From positions 7,400,745 to 7,464,744 of the forward strand of contig NC_052404.1 in NCBI RefSeq assembly GCF_009389715.1: DNA of 64,000 bases, written 5' to 3'. The DNA comes from Phoenix dactylifera. Taxonomy: Eukaryota; Streptophyta; Magnoliopsida; Arecales; Arecaceae. A program made the position numbers and the translations under genes. The notes beneath the pieces were generated by a model. That model ran no database searches. It was not told where the DNA came from and saw nothing but the letters and a program-made list of their open reading frames with translations. Of this stretch, positions 24,301-38,035 are shown piece after piece. Each line of letters begins with the position of its first letter. Position 1 is the first letter of the stretch.

Positions 24301-27300
24301 ATAGGGTGCAAATAGGGCTGACAATTGTTATCCATCCATACTTCCATTTAGTTGAACAGAGCACTTGCAGAGCACGTGTAAATACCAGTAATTGTAAAAG
24401 AAAGTATATAACTGTAAATAAATAATAGCTCAAGAAAAAAAACTGTGAATAAATAACTGATGAACAGTGATATCTATATTAAGAAAATGGGGCAACTTCT
24501 TTTTTTTTTTTTTTGCACATATTTGTCATAAGAAAATGGCTAGTGACAACCCATTGACTAAGCCATCTTTGGATAGAACAGTGAGTGCAGCTTAGTTCTG
24601 GTTGATCTGAATCCAACACGAGCCAACCTGAACTTTGGGTTGGCTTGGGTTTGGGCAAGTTGAATTGAAGTTTGGATAGGCTTGGTCTTCCACACACCAA
24701 TCAAATTTATGGTTTGGTTGGGTTAACATTATGGGCAAGCAAAATGTTTTAAAGTGGTGGGGTAGTTTGAGCAAGGAATAATTGCATCAGAAATGATTTG
24801 AAGGTATATCCTACTTTGAAGGTACTGCTGGAATAGGAACTAACAATGAGGTAGAATCGATGCAAAGCCTTGGCTTGCTAAACCGGACCTGTCCAAGATG
24901 CACCGAACCGGACCGGTCGGAGGGAGACGGAGAAGGAGAGAGGAAAAGAAAGAGGAGGAGGGAGGGGGAGGGAGGCCGAGAGAGAGGGAGAGAGGGCTCA
25001 GAAGCTCCCCTTGTTTTGTTTTAAAATAGGGATCCTCTGTTTCGAAACAAAACAAGGGCTCGTTTTTATTTTTTTGCCAATTTTGAATTGAAATCGGCAA
25101 ACAGTTTGTCAACTTCAGTTCAAAACGTCAAAAAAAAAAATAACGGTTTGCCGTGGTACGGTACGATACGGATCCGTACTGTACTGTGTGCCGTCCACCG
25201 ATTGGTACAGATCCTAGTACCGGTTCAGCAAACATTATAAATATAAACTATGCTAGGTCAACATCTAAGGCTTGTTTGTTTCACTACTGTTAATTTACTA
25301 ACAATATTTTTTGTTTTCTTTTGAGCATATATATCTCAGGAGATGTTCAGTTTCATCCTTTTTTGTTTCTTTGTATTTAAATTTTAAACTCTTAGTAAGA
25401 GCTGCAAGTAGAAAAAAAGTTGAATTTTGGGAGATCAATGTGCTGGCCTATTTCTAGATATGCTTTGTTCTGTTTGATTAAACTTCAGATGAAAGAACAA
25501 ATGTTTCTTACATCACTCGTTCCAGATGATGTTTTTGTCAAATGTTTGCTGGCTATTGCTTGGTACCTGTAAGCAGTTTTTACATGCTATTCTGATAACC
25601 ATTTGTACTGCAGTAGTAAGCCAACTGGTGGGGCAGGTGCACCTTCTTTTGGACAAGAAAGCACGGTAAAGTCAAGTCATGGGTACAACAGAATTGCTGC
25701 ACCATGTGACTGGATATGTACCATATGTGGCTGTGTAAATTTTGCGCGCCGGACATCCTGTTTTCAGGTGTGTTTTAATGCTGTTAGTGTGCACTTGCAA
25801 TTTAAGTTCCAGACTTCCAGGAATTATCAGCTGAAGTGTCATGGTCTACGTTATAGTTTGTATGGTAGACGAGAAGCAAACAAACGTTTCGACACATTGA
25901 ACCAATATCTGAATCTTGTTTTTCCTTAAAGTATTCTGTTTCTTTTATCTGTTTTGGATACCTTAACACCTTTTTGGTCTGCTTAAGTGTCATGGTCTAA
26001 GCCACAGCAGAATTTTTTATATTCCTCCCTGTATGGCTGAATGTCTCAGCTGTTACAATCTCAGACATTATAATATATCTGAAAGTATCAACTTGACTCT
26101 ACCAGACGTTGTGGTGCCAGTGATTGATTCATCACATGCATTGCATTAAGAAAGGTTATCAGCAACCAGTAAGTATATTTGTGTATGTTCATTGGCTGGG
26201 GAACCTTGATTCATATTTAACTTGTCTCACTGTACCATTAGTGATTGCGCAGTGTTCTCTAAATTTTATTTGGGGTGGTTGCTTTTTTTTTTTTTTACTA
26301 AACGATTGGAGGTCTTTGTATATTGACGGGCAAGAAATTGGTTTCGCACATTGGTGGAAAAGAGGGAAAAGAAATGGTCATATTTATTCTTTTTGATGGA
26401 AATGCTTTTCTGAGTACTAAAAGTAGACATGCTTTGTATTGGTTTGATCAGGCAATGTTCGTCACACATGGCATTTGTCCATTGAAAACATCATATTGAG
26501 GCAATGTGTTATTGGTAGTTATTCAGGATAACAAAGTTTGTTCATATGAGCAGTGTTTTTAGTCTTTTGATAGGTTTGCACGCAAATCTTGGGTCAAGGA
26601 TTAAGGTTGCAAATTCAAAATTGTCAGAAAAGCCAGTTAACCTTTTTTGATTTGGCATCATGTATTCTTCTTTTTCTTTGTTCAAGGCTAGACATTCTGT
26701 CATGGTGAATGCAGATCCTTGTGTCAAAATCTTGGTTTATTTCCTTACTTGGCTATCCCTTAACTTTGCAAATGTGATTCCTGTGCCTGAATAGAGGCGA
26801 GAAATTTTGCCAATTTGGCAGGAAAACCTTGTGTTCTCCAGCTGCTTTGATAGCATGAGTCATTTGCATTTCGGGGCTGCCAAAGTTGTCTAATGGAAAA
26901 TGCATGTCCTTCGACATTTTTTAAATTTCAGTCAAATCCTGACATGTTACTTGAAGTCCGAAGAAGATTGTGAGGTGGACCACCCGAATTTCACCTTACA
27001 TAATATGGTTTTATACAATCTATGTGGTGGTATATGTGTCTGTATATCTTTGTTTGTTATCTCTGTCTTATAATTTGACAATTCAGTGCAATGAGGCCCG
27101 GACGGAGGATGCTCCTTCAGCAGACAATGCAACCTTCAACCCAATACCACCAGGGAAAAGGGGATCAGAGGCTGGTGGGATTTTTTCCCCTCGATTTCAT
27201 TTTTTGATATATTATATACTTGTTATTCAGCAACTAATCAAAAGAAGTTCAATTCTCAGGCCCTACTCATGTTTTGGTCGTCCGTGGGTTGGATGAAAAT

Positions 27301-30300
27301 GCTGATGAGGAAATGCTTCGGTATGAATTCTCCAAGCATGCTCCAATCAAGGTAAGATATTTTGCTGGTTTGGTTGGCAAATACTATTTGCCTTGTTAAC
27401 TTTTATGGTAGCTTACTCTTTGCCTGCAGGATCTTCGCCTTGTTAGAGATAAATTCACCCATGTGTCTAGGGGATTTGCTTTTCTACATTTCCATTCGGT
27501 AATGATTCATTTGCTAAATCTCTCCCTTCTTTCCTGCTATCAGGTTCTCTTATCTTCTCTTTCATGTTGATTTTAGGTGGAGGATGCTACAAAAGCTCTT
27601 GAAGCAACAAATGGGATAACACTTGAGAAAAATGGCCAAGTGTTACGAGTAGCATATGCAAAAAGCATACATGGACCTGCATCCGGGGCTCCGCAGTCGA
27701 GCAGTCTTGCAGCAGCTGCAATTGAAGCAGCAACATTTGCTCAGCAGGTCTTTTCTACCAGCCTTCATCATTGTATAATTTTAATAACTCTAGCATAATT
27801 GGTTTTTTTTTTCCTCCTTGTCCTCAAAAGTCTTATTATCGACAATTTCGAATTGTGCCATCTCTAATGATGTCTAGACCCAGCTACTTAAACAATGATT
27901 AGAATATCAAAGCAGTTTGGTTTTATTTGATGCTTCCAAGTTCAATAAGTTTGCAGTAGATTGAAATATTATTATAATCTGTAATATTTCACTATTGCTT
28001 TCACTATCCTACTTTGGCTATCACATTAGCAGTGTCTTGTTTTTCATTGTCAAAATTTATACCACCATACACTTTAGTGCTTATCCTTCTATGTCTACAA
28101 TAAACAATTCTGTGTGAATTGTCTTTTAACAGAGATTTTTCTAGAAGACTGTTTTCATTGACAATGTTACATCAAGTAGGTATGCTTATTGGTTCCTACC
28201 TGTGATTGGAAATTATGCAGGGGCATGTATTAACTTGTTCTTTTGATTGTTTTTTATATGTATTACTAAGCTAACTCAGATTCCCAACTTGTTGATTCAG
28301 AAGCCAAATTTTGATTTGTTAGGATCCAATATTTTAGGCTTCAGCTATGCTATAGGCATAGCTATGCCATAGCGGTGTCTACAATTTTCTATTGTCTTTC
28401 AGGCAGGTGTTTTTAGTTCTTTCCTTGCGACTGTCATACAATTTTGACCTCTCTCCTCATAGTTGCCTTTCCTGATTGTCCAGCATACATGACTTACGAT
28501 CAGTACTGTTACCTTTGCATCTTCTTTAACTTCAATCTGTGCATTGAATGCACAACCATCTCCACATTTCAATCTCTATTTTCGCACATTCTGACCTCTA
28601 CCTAATTGCTTGACATGTATGCTTAAAGAATTTTCTCTCCCTCCAGCACGGTGCTCTCACAACTCTTATCAAGCATATTTCCTGTTCATCCACTAATGCC
28701 TTCATTTATTTGTATTTTCCCCCTTATTAAAAAATCTGTCATTGTGCTGGGATACATATACATGTTCTGGTGCTTGCAAACTATCTTGTATTTATTGTAA
28801 CCCATATACTTTGCTCTTCTGGTGCCTTAACATATGTTTTCTTTATCTGTGAATTTATATAATTATAAAAATGATGGATGTTGATCCTGCATTGAATTTT
28901 AATTTATGTGGGTTTTGTCTAGACTACTTTACAAGCTATGCAGAATTATGCAATGAATTCTTGAGCCAACTGATCTGCATCTGCATGTAAGAACATGGTT
29001 CATGACATTTATTGAAAAGATGCGATCCTTTGATTTCTCTCTTTTGGGTGGTTTATCCCTAGCATATTAAATACTGTTTAACATAAAAATGCAACTATGT
29101 AGTAAAATCCCTACAGTAAGTATAACGAGAAATTAATAGTTTGTTGCTTCTCTTGTTTCCCTTTCCCCCCCTTTTTCAGTATGATGCTGCTGGTTGGGCA
29201 CCAAAGGAGTACAATCCTGATGAGAAACAATCTACTAGTGGGCTGGAGCAAAATACAAATGCAGATGCCCAGAAAGGTGGTTCAGCTCCACAATCTGGGT
29301 TTGTGTGGGATGAGAAATCTGGATATTATTATGATGCTGCCTCTGGTTTCTATTATGATGGAAATACAGGTTAGTCTTTTTTTTTATTGGTATCATGAGC
29401 AAATTTCTGGGACAACCTGTTGCCAGGTTGGAAGCCATTTCCATGAAATCTATTACTTTTACCCTATGAAGCTGCTTTTTTCTCCATTTTTTCAGAACAG
29501 AGCCTGATAAACTGATTCTGTATTATTTGCTTGTCTTAAAGCCTTTTACTAGGGATACGACATACTATCCAGCTAGGCTTTCTTAGTCCTTATTCTGAGA
29601 TCATTTATTTGGCATTGTTTCTCTTGTTCGATGCAGGCCTTTATTATGATGGTAACAATGGAATTTGGTATTCTTATGATCATCAAAATCAGCAATATGT
29701 CCCTTGTAGGGACCAGGGCAATGATAAGGCATCCGGAGGGTCGGCAAATGAACGTTCAAAAGTATCAAATGGAACTAATAACAGAAAATTAGTGATGATA
29801 TCTGCTCCTGCAGCTACAATTAAATTGGATGAGAAGACCTCACTGGCTGATGCTGTTCAGGCTGCTGCTACAGCAGCAATAGCTGCAGAAAAAAAGGAAA
29901 AAGAAAAATTAAAAGAGATAAAGTTGGCATCAAAGAGTAGCCTTCTGGCTAGTAAGAAGAAAATGAATAATGTACTGGCAATGTGGAAGCAAAGAAGTCA
30001 TGAGGGGCAGGCTGCTCGTGTTGTGCTTGATGACAACAAGGATTCATCCAGCTTAACTGATGATAAACAGAGCAGTTCCTACAATGGCTCTTCAGGCATA
30101 TCTGTGAAAAATAAATCAAAATCTGATTTTATGACTTTGAAGGAGATGACCAGCAGCTCTAACCATGCTAAAGCAGCTGGCCCTGGGGCTACTCAATCCA
30201 TCTCTGCTCAAACAGTGGATATGGATTCTCAGATTAAGCCGATGCCTGTAAGTAATAGTTTAGGAGGCACCGTTATGGGTGTCATACGAAGTTCTGGGAG

Positions 30301-31989
30301 GGGTGTGATAAAGTCAGATACAACACTTTCTGGATCATCTATTGTGGGTACTGCTGTTACTTCAACTGCTGTTACAAGCACTACTGCAACATCCTTAATG
30401 AATGTTGAAGCACCTGCTTCTGTTACACCCTTCAAAACAGATGCATCAGCACTAGGTTCATATGGGTCAACTACAGCTGCTGGTCCAGGCAAGCGTAGGT
30501 TTTCTGAGACACCAATTCAATCATCTCGCAGAGAACAATCTCAGACAACATATAGAGACCGGGCAGCGGAGAGAAGAAGCCTATATGGATCATCATCTTC
30601 TATTGGGGATGACATGTCAGGGTTTGGGCATGGGAATTCAGGTAAGCACTTGTGATTTCATTACCTCGTATGTTAATAGTTCTGTTCTGTAGTGTACATC
30701 ATCAGACATCAACAATTATCACAGCCATAGGGAGCAAGCCTTAACCCATCCTTGTTGTAATTTATGATCCTCCATTGTTCAATTATGAAAATGTCAGTTT
30801 AGTTTAAATATAATTGTAACTAATAAATTTTTTCTGCAAAGGTTGGGGAAAAGGTCACCACAAAGCATTGATGTATTTTTACTGACTCTAGCAGATGATA
30901 GTATTTATTTTTTATTTGTCAAACAGCTAAATTTATTGACTGTTACTTTCTCAAGTTCAAGATACATTTAACTTTCTTGTTATGCCTTTGTTTTTCAAGA
31001 CTGTGACTATTCATATCGGAAGGCATCTTCATCCAACATGGGTGCAATGCCCTTTCCCCCAGGAGTTGGTGGTGGGTGGGCCACTGGTGACACACCAAGC
31101 AACACTGAAAATTTTGAGGTGATCACCACTGAACGGGCCATTGATGAAAAGAATGTGGGTAACAGGATGCTCCGAAGTATGGGCTGGCAAGAAGGACTGG
31201 TAACTCCTCTTTGATTTTTGAAGGAAATTACCACTTACATTGACAGAGAAATCTTTATTTCAGTTTTTGAACCTTTGAACTGCTCTATGTTTGGTGTACA
31301 TTATATTAAAGTAGAAATTTTACCTGGTTCAACAATATATCAATAACTTAATTTTCATACATTAATCAGTTTCTTCTTCCTTTTTTTTTTTCGAATCATT
31401 CTGCAAACTACTGAAGATATGTTAGAAGAATAATCCTTTAAAAGGCGCTGACCGTACTACTTCTAGCTGTTTATCTGCATTTTTGAATTATTTTGGTTAT
31501 TGAATATCTAATAGGACATGACATTTGTCTTTCTTGTAGTAATTCTGGTCATTCCTATACAAAAAAATTTTAATATCATTTTATCTAGGGTGTGGATAGT
31601 GAATGCTAAATTACCTATTTTAGAGATGCAAATGAAATTATTTTTAGCTAATTGCACTCAACGAGCTTATACTGAATGCTAGGCTTTAGACTTGATGGCC
31701 GTTTATGTGGATTCTCTCTGAAGTTTCGTCATGTTAGCTGTTATTGCTGACTCATCTGACATCTGCTTTGGCGGTTTGGATTTTTTTTTTGTAATGATTA
31801 AATATTCAGGGACTTGGTAAGGATGGTAGCGGTATAAAGGAGCCCGTCCAAGCAAAAGTTGTGGATGATAGGTCTGGGCTTGGAAGTCAGCAGAGAAAAA
31901 TAGACCCCTCTTTGGAGGCACAGGCAAGCGATAGTTATCGAACCATCATTCAGAAGAAGGCTATTGCAAGGTTTCGGGAGATAACTTAG
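21348..31989 (+). CDS. SUA: SUA-like RNA-binding splicing factor (RBM5/RBM10 class), 15 coding exons
   Basis: Exons traced by GT-AG sites and frame: 21348-21395, 21598-21638, 21886-22651, 22739-22810, 22892-22984, 23065-23144, 25614-25767, 27087-27174, 27260-27351, 27430-27498, 27577-27747, 29180-29369, 29637-30641, 31000-31199, 31810-31989. They total 3,249 nt (1082 aa) with all phases consistent. Domains in order: an R/D/S-rich N-terminus (to about 285); RRM1 (RNP2 VVVKGL, RNP1 SRGFAFIDF near 329-337); a RanBP2-type zinc finger (W400, C402, C405, C416, C419, split by an intron before C419); RRM2 (VLVVRGL 452-458, RGFAFLHF near 492); an OCRE aromatic repeat region (about 598-645); and a G-patch (about 1005-1050). 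This order is that of Arabidopsis SUA and human RBM5/RBM10, nuclear proteins of early spliceosomes; SUA suppresses splicing of a cryptic ABI3 intron. The start fits the family's MDPGRY opening. Its role in this plant is inferred from homology. Confidence 0.93.
23145..25613 (+). other. Intron 6 of the SUA-like gene, rich in repeats
   Basis: This 2.5-kb intron separates RRM1 from the zinc-finger exon. It contains a foldback element (23228-23622), a run of G (24100-24117, possible quadruplex), a doubled CAGCATGCATGCAGGAGT phrase (about 24132 and 24198), and a GGAG-rich plus CGGTACGG-rich block (24880-25240) resembling the edge of the leader-intron array. Confidence 0.7.
23228..23622. mobile_element. 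Foldback (MITE-like) element in intron 6
   Basis: The left arm AGAGTGAATTACAAAACCCC and the right end GTAATTTACTCT are inverted copies. The pairing extends over about 75 bases, including AATAGTTTG...AAAATCTACACTTAC on the left against GTAAGCGTAGGTTTTTCAAACTATT on the right. The interior shows no coding capacity. The immediate flanks do not give a clear target duplication. Confidence 0.65.
27748..29179 (+). other. Intron 11 of the SUA-like gene
   Basis: T-rich intron of 1.4 kb between the RRM2 end and the OCRE-coding exons. No inserted gene or clear repeat is visible. It starts at CAGCAG|GTC, a weaker donor than most in this gene, and ends TTTTTCAG|TATGAT. Confidence 0.75.
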
Positions 31990-34856
31990 GTGAAATGAGA
32001 AGAGTTCAGATTCTCGGTGCTTTCTATATCAGAATTTGTGCTCTTTGGGACTTTTATCTAATTCATGTGTTCTTTGTGCTTATAAGTTATTTGTAGCATG
32101 CTATACGTAATTAATTAATGATTTTGCCTTCTTGCTTCTGGACTGTAGTGTATATTTTATGATTAAGCTGAACTGGCGTTGTCTACAGCCCACTGGAACA
32201 AAGCTCGAGTCGTTCTTTAACTTGCCTTTGTCGTCTCTCCTTCTGCACTTTTCGTCATAATAGAATATTGTCTTCAGAAGGCGTCTTTCAGTATCCCGTC
32301 CTCCCTATTTGAAAACTGGATAGGGGAACCTTAAAACTTTGTTTTCGAATATTTCAGATTGCATTCATTGCTTTGTAGGATGGGGACGTTGGATGTATAA
32401 AATATGCTTACCTGTCGACTGCAAGGCTTTTTAACTACGTATAAGATTGTTTATTGTCACTGGACATGCATTGGGTAAAGCAGTGGTTGTGGATGTTATC
32501 ATCACAACTAGCTATGGCTTAGCTTCGACACATTGAAAGCTGATCTTAAAAATGCGTTGAGGGGGGAGCTTTTGACTCTTTCAACGTGTATGAATTGTTC
32601 CACAGGATCCGAAGTTTCTGGTGATCCAACTCCCCATTAGTAATGCTGATGTTGGCACAATATTAAATTTTTTTCCAGTGTCTGGAAATGCTATTTGGGG
32701 AACGCCTGCATGTGTTACTGGATCAACCCTGCGTGCTGGCCGTCAACATCTCTGCACGAGTAAGCAACCCTCCTATCCACCTATCATGCGAAAACTTTAT
32801 ACTTTCACTGATGCCCAGCGACTCAGCAAATAGCCAATCAGAACGGATCAGTGCTCTTGACGATACCTTTCCAGTGTTTCGATATAAAAGACATTCTGTG
32901 GAAGCTGCCCTTGAAACTATACTGAAGCCTCCTTCTGCAATGGTAAGGATGCTTGATGAGTGCACACCATGGAAGGCCAAGCAATACATATATATGATGA
33001 CCATTATTTGTACCAGCACAAGCATGGCAAGGATCAGAAATCGAGAGGAGCTTCTCTTTGCCGCTTATTCGCCAAAGGCACCAAACTACATATGTACGAT
33101 GTAAAATGCGGAAAGAAACAAGGAAACAAAGAGAATCTTCTCTTGGCTCTCTCGCCTTTAAGTCAAACAATTATAGGTTAGTAGTTTGCACACCCATTTT
33201 CCTGGTCCTAACACTATTGACTCGTTTGGTCCGTGGATAATTTTTTTTTTAAAAAAAAGTCGATGCCCAGATATGTGATATCCAAAAAAGTAGTTTTTAC
33301 ATATTTGATTAACATAAGAAGTAGCATATTACAGAATGGCTTATATTTGGTTGGACATTTATTTTTTTGAAAAAATTATATAAAATATCTATTATGCTAG
33401 AAATATTTTACCCCATTTTATTTAAAGTCTTAAGAACATTTTTGGAAAAAATTATCTCAATTTTTAATTGGTGGGAATTGGATTTTTCTATATTCCACGT
33501 AGATTTTTCTTTTCTATATAATAAGAAAATTTTATTTCTATAAAAAGACTATTATCTTATTTTTCTTCTTTGATCGAGTATGAAGTATTTTTTTACTTTT
33601 CTGCCGACCATACTTTTCCTCCTCCCCCTCCTCCTCCTCTTCTTTTTCTTCCTTTTTTTTTTTTTTTTTTTTTTTGTTTTTTGTTTTGTGAGAATCTAAC
33701 AAGCTCTGCAGGAGAGGTCATTTATAAGCATGGGTTATAGACTGTACCGGCAATCGTTAGGTATAGACTACATATTGAGACAATATTATATAGCTCGAGT
33801 TGCACTCAACAACCAGAACTAGAGACACATCAACCTTTGCCCCTTTTTCCTTCTCTCTCTCTCTCTCTCTCGCCCCCCGACAATCATCTGCTTGGTGAAT
33901 CTATATAAAAGGACGATTGCATTGGTCATTGGATCCATTTCCTCTTGATGTCAAGGAGGACCACACATCTAATACTTCAAATTTAGAACAAGGGGGCCAA
34001 AGCTACCCTCAAATTATTATTGTTTCATTTTACCAACATTAATCTTTCTTTCCATCAAATGGCAGCATGGCTGGAGCGAATTACGAGGCAGAATTTGTCC
34101 TTTCTCAAACATTTTTGTTTTCAAAAGAGCTCCGACCTTTTTCTTTTTTGAATCCAGTCCTTTGACCATCATCCTTCTTCTTCCCTTCTGATACCCGTGA
34201 TCTTCTGGATATCGTTGTTTGACTTCCCCACGCTGCCCAACCTAATCCCATTCTCCACGACAATTAAATTTTAATTAATTAATTCACCGATAAAATTAAT
34301 CCTCTCAATATTTTTTTTTAAAAAAAAGAGCAGGATGACATTAGAAAAGGCGGGAAATAATAGGGAGAATCTGCCTCTTGGGCACCTGTCTAGACCAACC
34401 CGCGAATCCCGTGTGGGACCCAGCTTTCTGGATGCCCCATCAGACTGGGACCCACCGCTATAATGGTGGGTTTCTTTTTTTTTCGTAGTGGAGCGCGATG
34501 GGGGCTGGCCTTGCTCCCTTGTTGGGGAGCATCTGCTCTAAAAATTGGGCGGCTGTGATCCAAGAGGACGAGGATCATGTGGAGGTCAACATACTCGCCG
34601 CCACTTCGTAGATGCGGTAACTCTTTTTTGACACGCAACTGTACGTAGAAATTAGGAGTAACGCGGTTGAGCAAAGACACATTCAAGTAAACATAACCCA
34701 AGGGTCTTTTTCCTTGTAGGGTACAGCGGATCTTTCGTTTTGATGACTTCCCTTCGTGGTTTGTCAAATAAAATTTTATTTTCCCCCATAAGAACAGAAA
34801 GGAAAAATGAGTGAGTGACACTCTAAGTAAATACAAGCATATAAAAGAAAAGGAGG
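31990..34856. other. 3' UTR then intergenic DNA
   Basis: The SUA-like 3' UTR probably ends between about 32100 and 32300, an AT-rich stretch with AATAGAATATT near 32260. The open frames over 32621-33181 have no recognisable domain. A (CT)n tract and T runs lie at 33640-33680 and 33850-33870. No gene is seen. Confidence 0.45.
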
Positions 34857-35340
34857 GGAGCTACGAAGACGTGAAATTTGTCATTAGGAATCACAACGTC
34901 AGACTTGTGGCGGCAGTTAGGCGGAGAATTTTGACTCATAAGTAGTGACCACTGAGCTTCGGGTGCTCTGAAAGGGTATCTCCTATGCGCGGCAGGTACT
35001 AGGTGCGGATTGCATCCTCCTCGAAGAAAATTCGACCATGGTGATCGAGTGTATACGGAGACGGAGGTGCTCAACTGAGGACCGGCAGCTGCTCCACGAT
35101 ATTCGCAGAATACAGAAGGAGGCTGACTCCTACCAGGTCACACACGTATATTAGAAGACGACCGGTGCTGCAGACTAGGTTGCTTCCTTCGCGGCTCATC
35201 ACTCGATAAGCTTTTTCTGGCTAGACCACGGGGCTGTGCCTATGTTTTTACGCATATTTTGTTTTCTGATTTTATTGGCTGTTTTCACACTCGTCGGGTG
35301 TGAGCCGCTGATGTAAAAAAAAGAAAAGAAAAAAAAAAGC
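34857..35340 (+). pseudogene. 5'-truncated LINE: RNase H tail, 3' UTR and A tail
   Basis: Conceptual translation with stops and shifts gives FVIRNHNVRLVAA, then an ILLE...MVIECIRRR segment, then THVY, TGAAD and VASFAAHHS. These match in order the RNase H domain of ORF2 in the intact LINE (FVIRDPHSRVVAA, IILEGDSSTVIGWIRR, KHVYREANGAADWVATYVAHHS). A 3' UTR with a CACAC...GTGTG stem (about 35268-35286) and an A-rich tail (35314-35339) follows. Sequence upstream of the RNase H is missing, the usual result of incomplete reverse transcription. Confidence 0.8.
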
Positions 35341-36171
35341 AACAATCTAGGTTACATTTTTCAAGATATGGATAGATAACATGAGGGTTCTATGTGCAGT
35401 GGGAGCTACCGAAGTTGGCCCCATTTCTTATTTCTTTAATTCGCTTGATTGGATTCATAGGTCAAAATTAAGCATATTTTGATTAGAATAAAATAATAAA
35501 TTTATATGCTTGTAAAAATTAATTGATTTTGTTGATAGAATTTATAAAAAATATATTAGAATTTCTTTGGTTTACTTTTGTTATCATTTGGGTGTTCCCT
35601 AGTAACAAGTCCATTGCAAATAATGGATGATGGGAATCTTAGCAAGAGATAACCACTTGCAATCATCACCATATTTCAAATGAGGGAAAGGAATATGATT
35701 AAAGGTAATATCAATAAAGTAATTGAGAGTACAATAATGTGATTCTTTTTTTATTAACCCTAACCTCCTCCGCAAGTGACGTTCGTCCTTCGCAATATTT
35801 TATTATCAAATTTTGAATCATCTTGGGATGTACTAGTCAATATTTATTTAGAGAACAAATCATAAAGGACTAATTAGTCGTAATTCAATACCAAATAAAC
35901 TGATAAAATATCATATGGTTGAAATTAAAGATTTGTTTAAGTGGAATTAACCTAACATTCAATACCTTCATTATTTGGCCCATCGATTGATCAATCAATG
36001 CGTCAAACATTTCTTTAATCAATCGAACCTTCATTAGCACCGGACACCCAGGTAGGTCCAAACTACGAACCTAGTTCCTCCTTCTTTTTTTTTTTTATAA
36101 AAACGACAATTCATATAACTCTAATATGAATACATCCTGCCAAATTATGAGAAAGTAAAAGGTACAGGGGT

Positions 36172-36237
<66 letters not shown>

Positions 36238-37080
36238 CTTATATTAGTGCTATTGCTAATTTTTATACCCAGCTCTCCAAATTTATGTTTCATTGACGCA
36301 CCGAGTTCAAGAATACGGTGCATGCAGTAGACCATGACCTGACGAAGGCGTATGGAAGGGTGAGTACATGTCATGGATTTAAATAATGGATAGCCCATAT
36401 CGACCTTTTAACAGACACAATTTATCTCAAAAGGTAAATTTCGAATTTTAATGTTAAAATAATTGTCCCAATAACAGCTACTGAAACAAAAGTATAGTGG
36501 GAAATAACAGATAAATGTAACAAACTTTATTAGGTTTAAGTTGAAGTATTATGCGTTTGGTGGCCTTGGAGCAACAACAAAAAGAACAATAACAATGACA
36601 ACTACAGTGATGTTTACAATATCCATCACATTATGATGGTTTAAAAGGGTTTCTTTGTAAATTATTCGAGCGAACACCTTGTAATGAGAACGGTCTTAAA
36701 GTATTTTTACTTTGGAAAAAGAGAAGTTTGTTGATCTACTAGTTCTATTTTTTTAGTGCAATTAGCTTTTCATAACTAAATATCTAATATACCGTTGAGA
36801 TCCATCCTCGTAGTAATGAGTGATGACAAAGAATTACCTTCTTTGGCATGAATAGTCGTTCAATTCATTATTTCTTTATGATTAAAAAAAGCTTGCCAAC
36901 CGAGCAACGCTAGATCAAGCTCAAAAAAAAAAAAAAAAAAAAAAAAATCTAACCATATGCAAAGCCACCCCAATAAGCTTCAAAAAAATAAAAATAAAAA
37001 AGCTTACAAAGTCCAACTTCCTCTAACCCTACGTTTATTCCTTCCCACCTAGGGCCCCACATTTGGCCACCGAAGCCGCA
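35341..37080. other. Intergenic DNA with simple repeats
   Basis: AT-rich with no gene. It includes a pure (CT)n tract of about 30 units at 36175-36234 and an A run at 36921-36947. Confidence 0.6.
36175..36234. repeat. (CT)n microsatellite, about 30 units
   Basis: An uninterrupted CT dinucleotide run. It creates the artefactual Arg-Glu repeat frame on the other strand. Confidence 0.95.
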
Positions 37081-37156
37081 TCTCAAGTTGGTCGAGGTCG
37101 CCACCTTCCCCTTATCTAAAAGCTTCGTAGAATCTCCCGCTCTTATCCCTTTTCTC

Positions 37157-37310
37157 AAAGATCAGACGGCCACCCCCAGGGCACACCGTGTCCCACTTGC
37201 TGATGGGATTATCCCTATGCCGACGCCCCTTGATTGCCCGGCTGGATTCTCCCAAAGATCAGATGGCACCACCCCCGGGGAACACCGTATCCCACTTGAT
37301 GACCGCTCTC
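37157..37310. repeat. Two diverged copies, period about 95 bp
   Basis: AAAGATCAGACGGCCACCCC at about 37157 and AAAGATCAGATGGCACCACC at about 37252 are both followed by an ACACCGT.TCCCACTTG phrase. The open frame across them has no known domain. Confidence 0.6.
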
Positions 37311-37504
37311 ACTTTTCATTAACTAATGGCTCCTTTTCTTTAACCCTGTTAATTAGCTTTGAATCATTCTTCCAAGGTCCCAAGCATTGGTAGTAGTCTA
37401 GTAGAATTGGACAATACTTTAATAAAGTTTTTTGTCAACTTGGCTTTTGATAACCAGTGCCCGTGCCATAGAAGGCCATGTCCCTGGAATTGTATTTTGG
37501 AAAA

Positions 37505-38035
37505 AAAAAAGTTTTTTTTTTTTGCCTGTATATCCTTTTAAAAATTTAAATTTGCATAAATATCCTCTTAAATTTACATTTATTTCTATACCCTCATAAA
37601 ACAATATTTTTGCATAAATATCCCTAACATAACGGTTCTTCTAATACCATTAATAAAAACCATATTTATTTTAATTAAAAATAAAATAAAAAATTAAAAT
37701 TATTTTTTTGTTCTCCATCGCGATCTCTCTTTACACATCTATCCATTAAGAATATTTTAGTTATTTTAATTTGAAATAATTAATTTTTAATGGCTTTAGA
37801 TGGCATAGGTACATAGATTGGGATGCAAAAAAAAAACAAAAAGAAAGCAGAACCAACCTTTTCGGGATCTCCTGTCTGGAAAAAAATACTTCATAAGGAC
37901 TTTTAAAAAATAAGGATAAAAAATGAATAGAATAACAAAACAAGTGTTTTACAAGGGTATAATGAAAATATTAATTTTAGGAGGATATTCATGCAAAATT
38001 TGATATTTAAAAGGATATTCATGTAAAAGGAAGGG
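37505..38035. mobile_element. Foldback (MITE-like) element, copy 4
   Basis: Same family as 2949-3394. Both share an interior with CCATATTTATTTTAATTAAA and an ACAAG/TAAGTGTTTTA...GGTATA right portion, and the ends are inverted (TGCATAAATATCCTC against GGATATTCATGCAAAA). Relative to copy 1 it carries an extra segment around 37815-37905. Confidence 0.6.

Noticed and set aside
36111..36398. Open frame with a long Arg-Glu run
   Set aside because: It is a translation of the (CT)n microsatellite.
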